A stretch of DNA of 64,000 nt. Origin: Falsihalocynthiibacter arcticus (GTDB taxonomy: Bacteria > Pseudomonadota > Alphaproteobacteria > Rhodobacterales > Rhodobacteraceae). Positions 56,870 to 64,000 of this stretch are shown piece by piece. The position numbers were made by a program, and so were the translations under genes. The notes below the pieces were generated by a model that was not told the DNA's origin, made no database searches, and saw only the letters and a program-made list of their open reading frames with translations. How positions within the stretch are numbered: position 1 is the first letter of the stretch; each line of letters begins with the position of its first letter. The stretch lies in NCBI RefSeq assembly GCF_000812665.2, contig NZ_CP014327.1, forward strand, positions 868,001 to 932,000, given 5' to 3'.

Positions 56870-57796
56870 TTAAACAGCTTCGCGCAAAAATTCTTGGACG
56901 ATCGGAATGATTTCGTCAGAGTGTGTGAGGAGCAAACCGTGATCCGCCCCTTTTAACACGTCCTGATAGGCGGCTCGGTTCACTTCGGCGAGGCGCCCCA
57001 TGGCCGAGAGTGGAATAGCGCTATCCTCGTCGCCCCAAATCGCAAGGACTGGTGTGCCGTTTTTCGTTATCGCACGATGAGCCCCAAGTTGATCCACAGA
57101 AAGTGTATGGCGATAACTCGACAGGACCGCAGGCAAAAAGCCTTGCGATTGGCGTTCTTCCATCGGCCAAGGGTGCATATTCGGCGCTGCGGCGAGGGCT
57201 GCATTCATCGCGCGCGACGATTTCCCAAATAGGTTTCCACCAAACGTGTACATTAATCCATCGCCAATAACAGGCACGTTAATCATGAACTTCACGAAGG
57301 GCGAAACCGTTGCCCCCAATCCAGCGGTGGCCAAGAGGATGAGCCGCTCGACCATTTGTGGATGGGTTTGGGTATAATCAACAGCAATTGCGCCGCCCAT
57401 GGAATAGCCCACCAGAATACCCCCTTCGTCGACCTCTTGATCTTCAAGGAGTTCCGCTAATTGCTGGCGGAAAAATTCGGGGTCCTGAAGGCCTTCTGGC
57501 CGTGCCGAGAGTCCGCGTCCATAAAGGTCATAGGTCAGAACCCGAAACCCCATACGCACAAACCCTTTCACGAGGGCCGTCCAAACATAACTGGGGGTGG
57601 TTAGGCCGTGAATACACACGATCTGGCGTCCGTTTTCCGGCCCTGCCCACTGATAATGGGTCACTCCGCGCGTTAGTTTCGCAAATCGCCCCGGTGCGTC
57701 GGCCTGCATCGCACGCGAAATCGGCCGGCGCTGGCGCTCAATTACGAGCGGGGTAGCGACGGCAACAAGCACGAGTACGAAGAGAAACCAAAGCAT
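56870..57796 (-). CDS. Alpha/beta hydrolase with N-terminal membrane anchor
   Basis: A 308-residue hydrolase. A hydrophobic N-terminus (residues 2-19) probably anchors it in the membrane. The fold is shown by QIVCIHGLTTPSYVWTALV (oxyanion), the nucleophile elbow VGYSMGGAIAVDY, Asp in LAIWGDEDSAIP and His in GADHGLLLTHSDE. The substrate is unknown. It lies between zapE and an ornithine cyclodeaminase-like gene and starts 4 bases before that gene's stop codon. Confidence 0.88.
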   Translation of the reverse strand: MLWFLFVLVLVAVATPLVIERQRRPISRAMQADAPGRFAKLTRGVTHYQWAGPENGRQIVCIHGLTTPSYVWTALVKGFVRMGFRVLTYDLYGRGLSARPEGLQDPEFFRQQLAELLEDQEVDEGGILVGYSMGGAIAVDYTQTHPQMVERLILLATAGLGATVSPFVKFMINVPVIGDGLMYTFGGNLFGKSSRAMNAALAAAPNMHPWPMEERQSQGFLPAVLSSYRHTLSVDQLGAHRAITKNGTPVLAIWGDEDSAIPLSAMGRLAEVNRAAYQDVLKGADHGLLLTHSDEIIPIVQEFLREAV

Positions 57797-57799
57797 TCA

Positions 57800-58708
57800 T
57801 TACCTCCACTGTGACAGAATATAGCGACTCGTCATCAAATCCAGATGTGCGCCGCCACCGTTCTTAAACAGGGTTATCTCGTCAACATTTTGGCGACAAA
57901 AAGACCCTGTGCCCAAATCATAGAAATCCGCGACCACTTGATCGGAACTAATGACACCGCGCGAAATAGGATCTTTCAACTCACCAATATGGTCAATGGT
58001 GGTGTCGCGACTGTCTACAAATATCCGCGCACGCGTTAGCGCTTGATCATCAACTTCTCGCATGTCTGTACGATAGGCACCAATCAAGTCAATGTGTTGA
58101 CCCGCTTGTAACCATGCGCCTTGTATCAAGGGCTCGGTCGACATTGTCGCGGATGTCACTATATCCGCAGTTTTGACCGCCGCTTCCAAATCGGCCTCCG
58201 CACGTGTGTTTGCATGAGATTTAGCAAAGGCTACGGCTTTTTCTGGTGACCGATTCCAGATTGTGAACCGTGCGTCGGGGAAAAGGGCGCTATAGGCTTC
58301 ATGGAGGTTTGAGCCTTGCGTCCCAGCGCCGATAATCGTGATGTCTTGACTGTCTGGACGGGCCAACAATCGCGCGCCCAACAGACTGTCCCCAGCGGTT
58401 TTCCATTTGGTCACCAGATGGAAATCGACTGTGGCTTCTGGGACGCCTGTTGCGTCGGAAAACAACAAAACAGAGCCGTTGATTGTAGGGAGCGAATGCT
58501 GCGCATTTTCAGGAAAGATTGTCGCGACTTTTACCAAATACCCCAAGCCGTCAATGACGGCTCCACGCACCAAACCCGTGTCCGGTGTGCGATACAAAAA
58601 CATATCGCCCATATCGGCACGTGGTAAGCTGTGCCCTGCGATCAAAGCATCGGTGAGCCCGATCCAATCCAGATTGGCCTGCCCCTCGTCAAAAGCTACG
58701 TTTTCCAT
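57800..58708 (-). CDS. Ornithine cyclodeaminase/mu-crystallin family protein
   Basis: A 302-residue NAD(P)-binding enzyme. The Rossmann motif is ITIIGAGTQGSNLHEAY near residue 120; the earlier KVATIFPENAQHSLPTINGSVLLF segment and later DLIGAYRTDMREVDD are family features. Such enzymes make proline from ornithine, or act on other imino or keto acids. The start is ATG 58708; an extension of 18 codons overlaps the HAD gene without similarity. It overlaps the end of the HAD gene by 13 bases, so they are coupled. Confidence 0.87.
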   Translation of the reverse strand: MENVAFDEGQANLDWIGLTDALIAGHSLPRADMGDMFLYRTPDTGLVRGAVIDGLGYLVKVATIFPENAQHSLPTINGSVLLFSDATGVPEATVDFHLVTKWKTAGDSLLGARLLARPDSQDITIIGAGTQGSNLHEAYSALFPDARFTIWNRSPEKAVAFAKSHANTRAEADLEAAVKTADIVTSATMSTEPLIQGAWLQAGQHIDLIGAYRTDMREVDDQALTRARIFVDSRDTTIDHIGELKDPISRGVISSDQVVADFYDLGTGSFCRQNVDEITLFKNGGGAHLDLMTSRYILSQWR

Positions 58709-59328
58709 AATCCTGCCTCTGAACCCGTCAAGACCCCATGCGAAACAAGCGACTCGGCCCATCCCGTGGGTTCCGTAAACAAATGCGTTTTCCAGCCCCG
58801 TGCGGCGGCGGCTTTAATATTATCAACTCGATCATCCGCAAACAAAAGCGCCTCAGGAGCAACGCCGCTATCCGCTTCGAGCAATTCATAGATTTCCATT
58901 GCGGGCTTAATCACCCGCATATGGCCGGAGATATAACGCCGGTCAAACTCCTTGAGGAAAGGGTATTGGGTCTCGGCATAGGCAAAACTTTCGATCCCAA
59001 AATTCGACAGCGCAAAAACTGGCACACCCTTGGCGCGCAACGTACGAAGAAGCCGAACCGAATGCGGAATCGCAGGGCTTGCCATTTTGATCCAATTGTC
59101 AAACCAATCGCGGATTTCAACGCGAAATTCCGGTAATTCTTCGGCGGCGGCATAAATCGTTTCGCGAAACGGTTCCCCGCGATCAATGCGGTCGTTCATC
59201 GCGTGCAGGTCTACGGCAGCAAACATTTCCCGCCGACGCGCCTCACCATAGGTGGCGTCATAATACCGCTCTGGCTGCCACTCAATCAGCACATTCCCGA
59301 TGTCAAAAACCACAGCTTCAATGGCCAT
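58696..59328 (-). CDS. HAD-superfamily hydrolase
   Basis: A 210-residue phosphatase-like protein. Motif I is VVFDIGNVLIEW (in some families DxGxV), motif II FALSNFG, the motif III Lys lies in MRVIKPAMEIYE and motif IV is LLFADDRVDNIKAA. Relatives include 2-haloacid dehalogenases and sugar phosphatases; the first Asp is followed by Ile rather than Asp, so the second nucleophile-acid Asp of phosphatases is not in the usual place. The start ATG 59328 has AAGGA upstream. Substrate unknown. Confidence 0.88.
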   Translation of the reverse strand: MAIEAVVFDIGNVLIEWQPERYYDATYGEARRREMFAAVDLHAMNDRIDRGEPFRETIYAAAEELPEFRVEIRDWFDNWIKMASPAIPHSVRLLRTLRAKGVPVFALSNFGIESFAYAETQYPFLKEFDRRYISGHMRVIKPAMEIYELLEADSGVAPEALLFADDRVDNIKAAAARGWKTHLFTEPTGWAESLVSHGVLTGSEAGLWKT

Positions 59329-59359
59329 TTTTCGTCCTTTCACGCCCTCGAATGGGGAT

Positions 59360-59824
59360 CTATTTTATCGGCGGCAAACGCTTGGATGCCTGAATTTCAC
59401 GTTCAAGCGCATTCAAAAAATTTGACCTATCCGCCTTCGAAAAAGCACGCCCCCCGCCCTGTCGAAAAGGATCGGCCGCGCGCAAATCCTGCATCAGGTC
59501 GCGCGTGGCCAATTGCGGACCGATGTTGCTTTCATTGAGGGGGTCGCCGTTGTGGCGCAAAACCCGCGCACCGCCCTTAATACAGGCGTCCGCGAGAGGA
59601 ATGTCGCCCGTTATAACGATATCACCACGGGTTGCCCGATCGGCGATCCACATGTCCGCGACATCTGGTCCCTCCGAAACGATGATCAACTCCACAAAGG
59701 GATTTGCACTCGGTCGCAATCCACCATTGCAAACCAAAAACATCTGTAATTTATGACGTGTCGCTACTTTTTCTGCCTCCGATTTTACGGGGCAGGCATC
59801 GGCGTCCACATAGATTACTGTCAT
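59360..59824 (-). CDS. YaiI/YqxD family (DUF188) protein
   Basis: A 154-residue protein with a PIN-like nuclease fold. [20 protein letters not shown] opens the family, [34 protein letters not shown] is its central core (split here at the conserved D residues). RNase activity is suggested by the fold but not demonstrated for most members. It overlaps the fghA stop by four bases and may be co-translated. Confidence 0.9.
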   Translation of the reverse strand: MTVIYVDADACPVKSEAEKVATRHKLQMFLVCNGGLRPSANPFVELIIVSEGPDVADMWIADRATRGDIVITGDIPLADACIKGGARVLRHNGDPLNESNIGPQLATRDLMQDLRAADPFRQGGGRAFSKADRSNFLNALEREIQASKRLPPIK

Positions 59825-60651
59825 TGATATAGGGCCTCGGCATGAAGGGCGATGTGCTCCTCCATGAATGTTGAAATCATGTAATAAGAGTGATCATACC
59901 CTTTTTGCATCCGAAGAACACCCGCTTGACGTCGGGCAAACATAGCCTCGGCAAGGGCTTCGGGCTTCAAAAGGTCAAGGAACTGGTCTTCGGTGCCTTG
60001 GTCAATCAAAAGGGGGCCGTTAAAGCCAACATCGCGCATCAATAATGTGGCGTCATGTTTGGCCCAACTTGCTTCGTCCTTGCCCAAATATGCCGTCAAT
60101 TGCTTGCGTCCCCATTCAGATTGCGACGGGTGCGCGATGGGGGCAAACGCCGAAACGGAGCGATACCGATCAGGTAGATTCATCGCTATGGTCAGCGCGC
60201 CATGCCCACCCATAGAGTGCCCCATGATCGACTGGCGATCTGTGTCGACCGAAAAATTCTTGGCCAACACATTTGGCAATTCTTCCGTAATATAATCCCA
60301 CATTTGAAAATGCGGTGCCCATGGATTTTGCGTCGCGTTCACGTAAAATCCCGCGCCCTGTCCAAGATCATAGGCTTCGTCATTGGCAACCGTTCCTCCC
60401 CGCGGAGAGGTGTCGGGGAAAACAAGCGCAATGCCCTGCTCTGCCGCCCAAATTTGCGCGCCCGCTTTGGTCATGGCATTCTCGTGGGTGCACGTCAGGC
60501 CAGAGAGAAACCACAACACGGGAACGGGTCCATCCTGCGCTTCGGCAGGCAGAAAGAGCCCAAAGGTCATATCTCCACCGCACACCTTAGACGGCGCCGT
60601 ATAGACCCCCTGAACGCCGTCAAAACAACGATTCACCGAAACCATTTTCAT
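59821..60651 (-). CDS. fghA: S-formylglutathione hydrolase
   Basis: Hydrolyses S-formylglutathione to formate and glutathione, the second step of glutathione-linked formaldehyde oxidation. The 276 residues contain [29 protein letters not shown], the nucleophile [13 protein letters not shown], Asp in [11 protein letters not shown] and the His in [14 protein letters not shown] 60651 is supported by AAAGGATC upstream; a 27-codon extension is not conserved. It is the partner of the dehydrogenase at 62135-63247, and is divergent from the TetR gene. Confidence 0.94.
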   Translation of the reverse strand: MKMVSVNRCFDGVQGVYTAPSKVCGGDMTFGLFLPAEAQDGPVPVLWFLSGLTCTHENAMTKAGAQIWAAEQGIALVFPDTSPRGGTVANDEAYDLGQGAGFYVNATQNPWAPHFQMWDYITEELPNVLAKNFSVDTDRQSIMGHSMGGHGALTIAMNLPDRYRSVSAFAPIAHPSQSEWGRKQLTAYLGKDEASWAKHDATLLMRDVGFNGPLLIDQGTEDQFLDLLKPEALAEAMFARRQAGVLRMQKGYDHSYYMISTFMEEHIALHAEALYQ

Positions 60652-60794
60652 TGCCAGATCCTTTTTATTACGCACGCCCAGAGATTTGGGACTACAATCT
60701 TTAGGGCTACCGCGCATGCGGAATTCTGACAAGGGCGGGTTTTAAGCGTTTACGTAAAACAACCCTATGTGGCACGACTGTTGCTTGCTGAAAG

Positions 60795-60810
60795 TGAACC
60801 GAATGGTTTA
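60795..60810. promoter_or_regulatory. Candidate TetR operator, fghA / tetR gap
   Basis: TGAACCGAATGGTTTA is an imperfect palindrome (T-AACC-N4-GGTT-A) 30 bases before the TetR start. TTGCTG-16-TTTAAG could be the promoter (about 60784-60811), so the repeat overlaps it, as expected for self-repression. Binding is inferred. Confidence 0.45.
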
Positions 60811-60839
60811 AGTTCGAAGAGATACACAAGGAGCAATCA

Positions 60840-61466
60840 GTGGCTACGCATTCCGACACCATAAAACGCGGACGTAAGTTCGACCAGGTCCTTGAAGGCG
60901 CCCGCACCATTTTTATGCGCGACGGCTTTGAGGGTGCGAGCGTCGACGACATTGCGCGCGAAGCAAGCGTTTCCAAAGCGACACTGTACAGTTACTTTCC
61001 CGACAAACGTCTTTTGTTTGGGCAAGTTTCAGAGACCGAGTGCAGGCGTCAGGCCGACGAAGCCTTCGAAGTTCTCGACATGGACGCACCGCCAAAAGAA
61101 GTTTTGGTAGAGGCCGCTTGGCGTATGGTGAGTTTTATAACGTCCGATTTTGGTATCGCCGTTTTCAAAATTTGCATCGCGGAATCCGGACGGTTTCCCA
61201 ACCTTGGTCAACAGTTCTACGATTCTGGGCCTAAATTGGTGCGCGAACGCATTGTTGTATACCTGAAGGAAGCGACCAAACGCGGCGAATTGAATATTAC
61301 GGACTTCAATTTTGCGGCCGAACAGTTTTTAGAACTTACCAAAACCTACATTCACCCCCGCATACTTTGTGGGGTGCAACTGACGTTCTCACATGCTGAA
61401 CTTGCCAAAATTGTGCACGGCTCGGTGGAAATGTTCCTTGCCCGCTATGGTCGGGACTTAGACTAA
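60840..61466 (+). CDS. TetR/AcrR family transcriptional regulator
   Basis: A 208-residue repressor-type regulator. The helix-turn-helix domain is at residues 12-60 (EGARTIFMRDGFEGASVDDIA, SKATLYSYFPDKRLLF), and the C-terminal domain resembles the AefR-like group (FITSDFGIAVFKICIAESGRFPNLG). The start is GTG 60840 with AAGGAG six bases upstream. It is divergent from fghA and convergent with the ClpP gene, so a link to formaldehyde metabolism is possible but not shown. Confidence 0.93.
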   Translation: MATHSDTIKRGRKFDQVLEGARTIFMRDGFEGASVDDIAREASVSKATLYSYFPDKRLLFGQVSETECRRQADEAFEVLDMDAPPKEVLVEAAWRMVSFITSDFGIAVFKICIAESGRFPNLGQQFYDSGPKLVRERIVVYLKEATKRGELNITDFNFAAEQFLELTKTYIHPRILCGVQLTFSHAELAKIVHGSVEMFLARYGRDLD

Positions 61467-61491
61467 GGGCCCGAATGAACCGCGCCCTTAG
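61463..61491. terminator. Hairpin between TetR and ClpP genes
   Basis: CTAAGGGC and GCCCTTAG pair over eight bases around a 13-base loop. The left arm includes the TetR stop codon. A weak TTTT follows on the plus strand. Probably a modest terminator shared by two convergent genes. Confidence 0.45.
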
Positions 61492-61508
61492 AGTGTTCAT
61501 GTTTTACA

Positions 61509-62087
61509 TTACTTGAGTTCGGCCATGGTCGAAATGACGTGACCCAACAAGCCGTATTCCAAGGCTTCTTCAGTGTTCAGCCAGAAATCATGCTGCGTAT
61601 CTTGCGCGATTTTTTCGGCTGTTTGACCTGTTGCCAGAGCAAACAAATTATCAAAGCGCGCGCGCATGATGCGGATTTGCTCGGCTTGGATTTGCATATC
61701 CGTCACCTTACCGCCGATACCGCCACTGGGTTGGTGCAAGAGGAAACGCGTGTTGGGAAGGCAATAGCGGTCTTCCTTATCGGCACCGACAAAGATCAAC
61801 GCCCCTGCACTCGCGACCCAGCCAGACCCAATCGTGCGCACTTTTGGCGTAATGAACTTAATCATGTCATGCACCATGTCGCCAGATTCAACGTGACCAC
61901 CAGGGGAGCTGATGAACATATTGATCGGGTCGTCATTCTCTTCGGCAAGCGCCAAAAGATGCGTAACTGTTTGCTTAGCCAGCTTGTCGTTTACTTCGCC
62001 TGTCACCAAGACATTGCGACTTTTGAAAAACAGTTTCTCCGCTGTTGGGCTTACTGCTTCGTCTTTTTTGTTTGTTTCTTCAGTCAT
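61509..62087 (-). CDS. ATP-dependent Clp protease proteolytic subunit, ClpP-like
   Basis: A 192-residue serine peptidase of the ClpP family. The catalytic triad is Ser93 in GSGWVASAGALI, His118 in FLLHQPSGG and Asp167 in QDTQHDFWL. The motif SSPGGHVESGDMVHDMI is a typical strand-helix of the barrel. The sequence diverges from the main ClpP in the N-terminal pore loops, so it may be a second, specialised paralogue. ATG is preceded by GAGGA. No clpX or clpA lies nearby. Confidence 0.85.
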   Translation of the reverse strand: MTEETNKKDEAVSPTAEKLFFKSRNVLVTGEVNDKLAKQTVTHLLALAEENDDPINMFISSPGGHVESGDMVHDMIKFITPKVRTIGSGWVASAGALIFVGADKEDRYCLPNTRFLLHQPSGGIGGKVTDMQIQAEQIRIMRARFDNLFALATGQTAEKIAQDTQHDFWLNTEEALEYGLLGHVISTMAELK

Positions 62088-62134
62088 AATATCCTCAGGA
62101 TTCAGTCTCTGCTGCTATCTATGTAGTGGCTTGG

Positions 62135-63247
62135 TTAATAAAGCACCACCGAACGAATGGATTTTCCAGCGTGCATAAGCTCAAATCCTTCGTTGATTTC
62201 GTCCAGCGACATCGTATGAGTGATCATCGGGTCGATTTCGATTTTGCCGTCCATGTACCAATCAACGATTTTGGGAACGTCGGTGCGGCCGGATGCACCG
62301 CCAAATGCGGTTCCGCGCCACGACCGCCCCGTCACAAGTTGGAATGGACGCGTGGAGATTTCGGCACCTGCGGGCGCGACGCCAATAATGATGCTTTCAC
62401 CCCAACCTTTGTGCGCCGCCTCAAGGGCCGTGCGCATGACATTCACGTTGCCCGTGGCGTCAAACGTGTAATCTGCACCACCCCCCGTAAGCTCCACAAG
62501 ATGCGCGACCAAGTCACCCTCAACTTCACTTGGGTTCACGAAATGCGTCATCCCAAAACGTGTCGCCATTTCGTTTTTGCTATCGTTGAGGTCGACCCCC
62601 ACAATTTGATCGGCCCCCGCAAGGCGCAGCCCTTGGATCACATTGAGCCCGATGCCGCCGAGCCCAAAGACGATCGCTGTGGAGCCAATCTCGACTTTGG
62701 CCGTGTTGATCACCGCGCCAATGCCCGTGGTCACACCGCAACCGATGTAGCAAATTTTATCAAACGGCGCGTCTTTGCGCACCTTTGCCAGCGCAATTTC
62801 CGGCACAACCGTGTGGTTGGCAAAGGTGGAACAGCCCATATAATGGTGGATTGGCGTACCATCCAGCATAGAGAACCGCGTGGTTCCGTCGGGCAGAAGT
62901 CCTGCGCCCTGTGTGCTACGGATCGACTGACAGAGGTTGGTTTTCGGATTGAGGCAATATTCGCATTCGCGACATTCCGGCGTGTAAAGCGGGATCACGT
63001 GATCGCCTACTTGAAGGCTTTTCACCCCTTCGCCCACTTCAATCACAATACCCGCGCCTTCATGGCCCAAAATCGCGGGGAAAAGCCCCTCGGGGTCCGC
63101 GCCAGAGCGTGTAAATTCATCCGTATGGCAAAGGCCGGTTGCCTTGATTTCAACCAAGACCTCTCCGGCTTTCGGTCCTTCGAGATTGACGTCCATAACG
63201 ACAAGAGGTTTTCCGGCCTCAAGGGCGACGGCTGCGCGCGTTCTCAT
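62135..63247 (-). CDS. S-(hydroxymethyl)glutathione dehydrogenase / class III alcohol dehydrogenase
   Basis: Glutathione-dependent formaldehyde dehydrogenase, 370 residues. The catalytic zinc ligands lie in KATGLCHTDEFTRSG and GHEGAGIVIEVGEG, the structural zinc in CRECEYCLNPKTNLC. The NAD-binding fold is VFGLGGIGLNVIQGLRLAGA, and GCGVTTGIGAVINTAKVE is the class III signature. ATG 63247 has TGGAGGAAGC just upstream; a 15-codon extension lacks similarity. Together with fghA (59821-60651) it completes formaldehyde to formate. Confidence 0.95.
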   Translation of the reverse strand: MRTRAAVALEAGKPLVVMDVNLEGPKAGEVLVEIKATGLCHTDEFTRSGADPEGLFPAILGHEGAGIVIEVGEGVKSLQVGDHVIPLYTPECRECEYCLNPKTNLCQSIRSTQGAGLLPDGTTRFSMLDGTPIHHYMGCSTFANHTVVPEIALAKVRKDAPFDKICYIGCGVTTGIGAVINTAKVEIGSTAIVFGLGGIGLNVIQGLRLAGADQIVGVDLNDSKNEMATRFGMTHFVNPSEVEGDLVAHLVELTGGGADYTFDATGNVNVMRTALEAAHKGWGESIIIGVAPAGAEISTRPFQLVTGRSWRGTAFGGASGRTDVPKIVDWYMDGKIEIDPMITHTMSLDEINEGFELMHAGKSIRSVVLY

Positions 63248-63330
63248 AATGCTTCCTCCAAATATGTTGGGCACAGCGTGATCTATTGCCAAAAAAGTTT
63301 CAACCTCAGAAGCGCATATTCACGTCAGCC

Positions 63331-63375
63331 TTGAAGCCTTTTTCTGCACACTCTAGTGTAGAACAAAATGAGAAC
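63331..63375 (+). promoter_or_regulatory. SOS promoter with LexA box, imuB
   Basis: TTGAAG (63331-63336), a 17-base spacer and TAGTGT (63354-63359) form a promoter. GAAC-N7-GAAC at 63361-63375 is the alphaproteobacterial SOS box and covers the predicted transcription start, so LexA binding would block it. The box ends 18 bases before the imuB ATG. This is among the best-supported regulatory sites in the window. Confidence 0.85.
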
Positions 63376-63393
63376 AAAAGTGTGATTCTGCCC

Positions 63394-64000
63394 ATGCCTG
63401 CCAAACGCATCCTCTCTCTCTGGTTCCCGCGCCTCGGGGCCGAGCGCCTCTTGCGCCTTGAGCGTGGCACCCTTGAGGCGCCGCTCGCGGTGGCGCGCGA
63501 CACGGGCAATATGCAGATCCTGTCGTCTCTTTCGCTGGCCGCATCTGAAGCGGGGCTCACGATGGGGCAACCCCTGCGCGATGCCCGCACCATGTGTCCC
63601 GCGCTGATTACACGGCTGCAAAACCCCCAAGCAGAGGCCGATTTCCTCAAAACATTGCGTCGATGGGCGGGGAAATTCTCGCCTTGGGTCGGAGAGCAGG
63701 GTGAAACCGCCCTTATTCTTGATATCACGGGCTGCGCACATCTGTTTGGCGGCGAGGAATCCCTTTTGGCGGCCGTCGAAGAAGACTGTCTCCAGCTTAA
63801 CCTGACGGTCCATGCGGGGATTGCGGATACCGTTGGCGCGGCATGGGCCTTGGCGCGTTATGCGGGGCAGCCTCTGGGCATGGCACGCACCGGCGACGCC
63901 GTCGACCAAGAGGCCCGCGCCACCCGATCCCGCGCCACGAAACGGCGCAACTGGGAACGCGGCGGCCCCACGCCACGCGCTATGCCGCGGGCCCCGCGCG
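63394..64000 (+). CDS. imuB: ImuB, Y-family DNA polymerase-like (partial)
   Basis: The first about 200 residues of a protein cut by the window edge. It begins MPAKRILSLWFPRLGAERLL and continues with QILSSLSLAASEAGLTMGQP, GDATMCPALI-like DARTMCPALITRLQNP, ETALILDITGCAHLFGGEE and VHAGIADTVGAAWALARY. This matches ImuB, the polymerase-homologous hub of the ImuABC (DnaE2) mutasome, which lacks the catalytic acidic residues of active Y-family polymerases. The usual imuA gene does not precede it here. The SOS box directly upstream agrees with DNA-damage induction; dnaE2 would be expected downstream. Confidence 0.85.
   Translation, partial: MPAKRILSLWFPRLGAERLLRLERGTLEAPLAVARDTGNMQILSSLSLAASEAGLTMGQPLRDARTMCPALITRLQNPQAEADFLKTLRRWAGKFSPWVGEQGETALILDITGCAHLFGGEESLLAAVEEDCLQLNLTVHAGIADTVGAAWALARYAGQPLGMARTGDAVDQEARATRSRATKRRNWERGGPTPRAMPRAPR

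Noticed and set aside
62126-63334. A 402-codon open frame antisense to the formaldehyde dehydrogenase
   Set aside because: The dehydrogenase on the other strand has complete zinc and NAD motifs; the antisense frame has none.
63325-63909. A 194-codon frame opposite imuB
   Set aside because: imuB begins with a clear family N-terminus behind an SOS box; the opposite frame is Arg-rich noise.

Overview
The window is a chromosomal stretch of an alphaproteobacterium of the order Rhodobacterales, most likely a Roseobacter-group marine bacterium. The reasons are the gene order (tuf, tRNA-Trp, secE, nusG, rplKAJL, rpoB), the chvI-chvG-hprK-rapZ-EIIA-HPr block divergent from pckA, two Rhodobacterales-type proteins of unknown function (DUF6473, DUF6478), methylsuccinyl-CoA dehydrogenase of the ethylmalonyl-CoA pathway, and an SOS box of the alphaproteobacterial GAAC-N7-GAAC type. 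All identifications come from reading the translated frames; no database search was run.

Layout. 1-6.7 kb (minus): partial rpoB, then rplL, rplJ, rplA, rplK, nusG and secE, with an L10 leader RNA, several leader hairpins and an intrinsic terminator between secE and nusG. 6.7-9.9 kb: an accessory pocket around tRNA-Trp with a frame-broken sulfotransferase, a decayed IS1111-type insertion sequence and a hexapeptide acetyltransferase. 10-13.7 kb (minus): tuf and parC. 13.8-17.3 kb (plus): an SDR, a twin-TM small protein, a frame-broken PduO adenosyltransferase, and etfBA. 17.4-19.3 kb: DUF6473 and 3-hydroxybutyryl-CoA dehydrogenase. 19.3-25.7 kb: the regulatory PTS (HPr, EIIA, RapZ, HprK), ChvG/ChvI, and pckA with a triple LacI-type operator. 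25.7-30.6 kb: TauE permease, mcd, DUF1801, amtB, glnK. 30.8-38.9 kb: a class A PBP, MlaC, MlaA, a type I secretion ABC/HlyD pair (ABC frame-broken), RidA and GDPD. 39-48 kb: GNAT/FemAB, ferredoxin reductase, rsmD, an orphan TRAP binding protein, map, sfsA, CinA-like, GNAT, AhpD-like, OmpA (frame-broken end). 48-55.7 kb: LysR, FadH-like reductase, two unknowns, CPBP protease, accD-folC. 55.7-64 kb: zapE, hydrolase, ornithine cyclodeaminase-like, HAD, YaiI, fghA, TetR, ClpP-like, glutathione-dependent formaldehyde dehydrogenase, and partial imuB behind an SOS promoter.

How the genes fit together. Much of the window is core information processing plus carbon and nitrogen control. ETF receives electrons from acyl-CoA dehydrogenases such as Mcd. 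The PduO enzyme makes adenosylcobalamin, which the ethylmalonyl-CoA pathway mutases need. 3-Hydroxybutyryl-CoA dehydrogenase links to the same acetyl-CoA and butyrate chemistry. ChvGI, the PTS regulators and PckA form a conserved block at the glycolysis/gluconeogenesis switch, and GlnK-AmtB handles ammonium. FghA and the class III alcohol dehydrogenase are consecutive steps of glutathione-linked formaldehyde oxidation and flank a TetR regulator.

The most notable non-coding signals are the triple operator upstream of pckA, matching TTGATT-17-TACTTC promoters in front of tuf and tRNA-Trp (both lacking the -7T), GCAA-tetraloop hairpins in the rplJ leader, the secE-nusG terminator, and the LexA box at imuB. 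Four genes are broken at G/C homopolymers. Either the assembly has indel errors there or these tracts are hypervariable. I saw no clearly undescribed multi-gene system, CRISPR array, rRNA operon or prophage.
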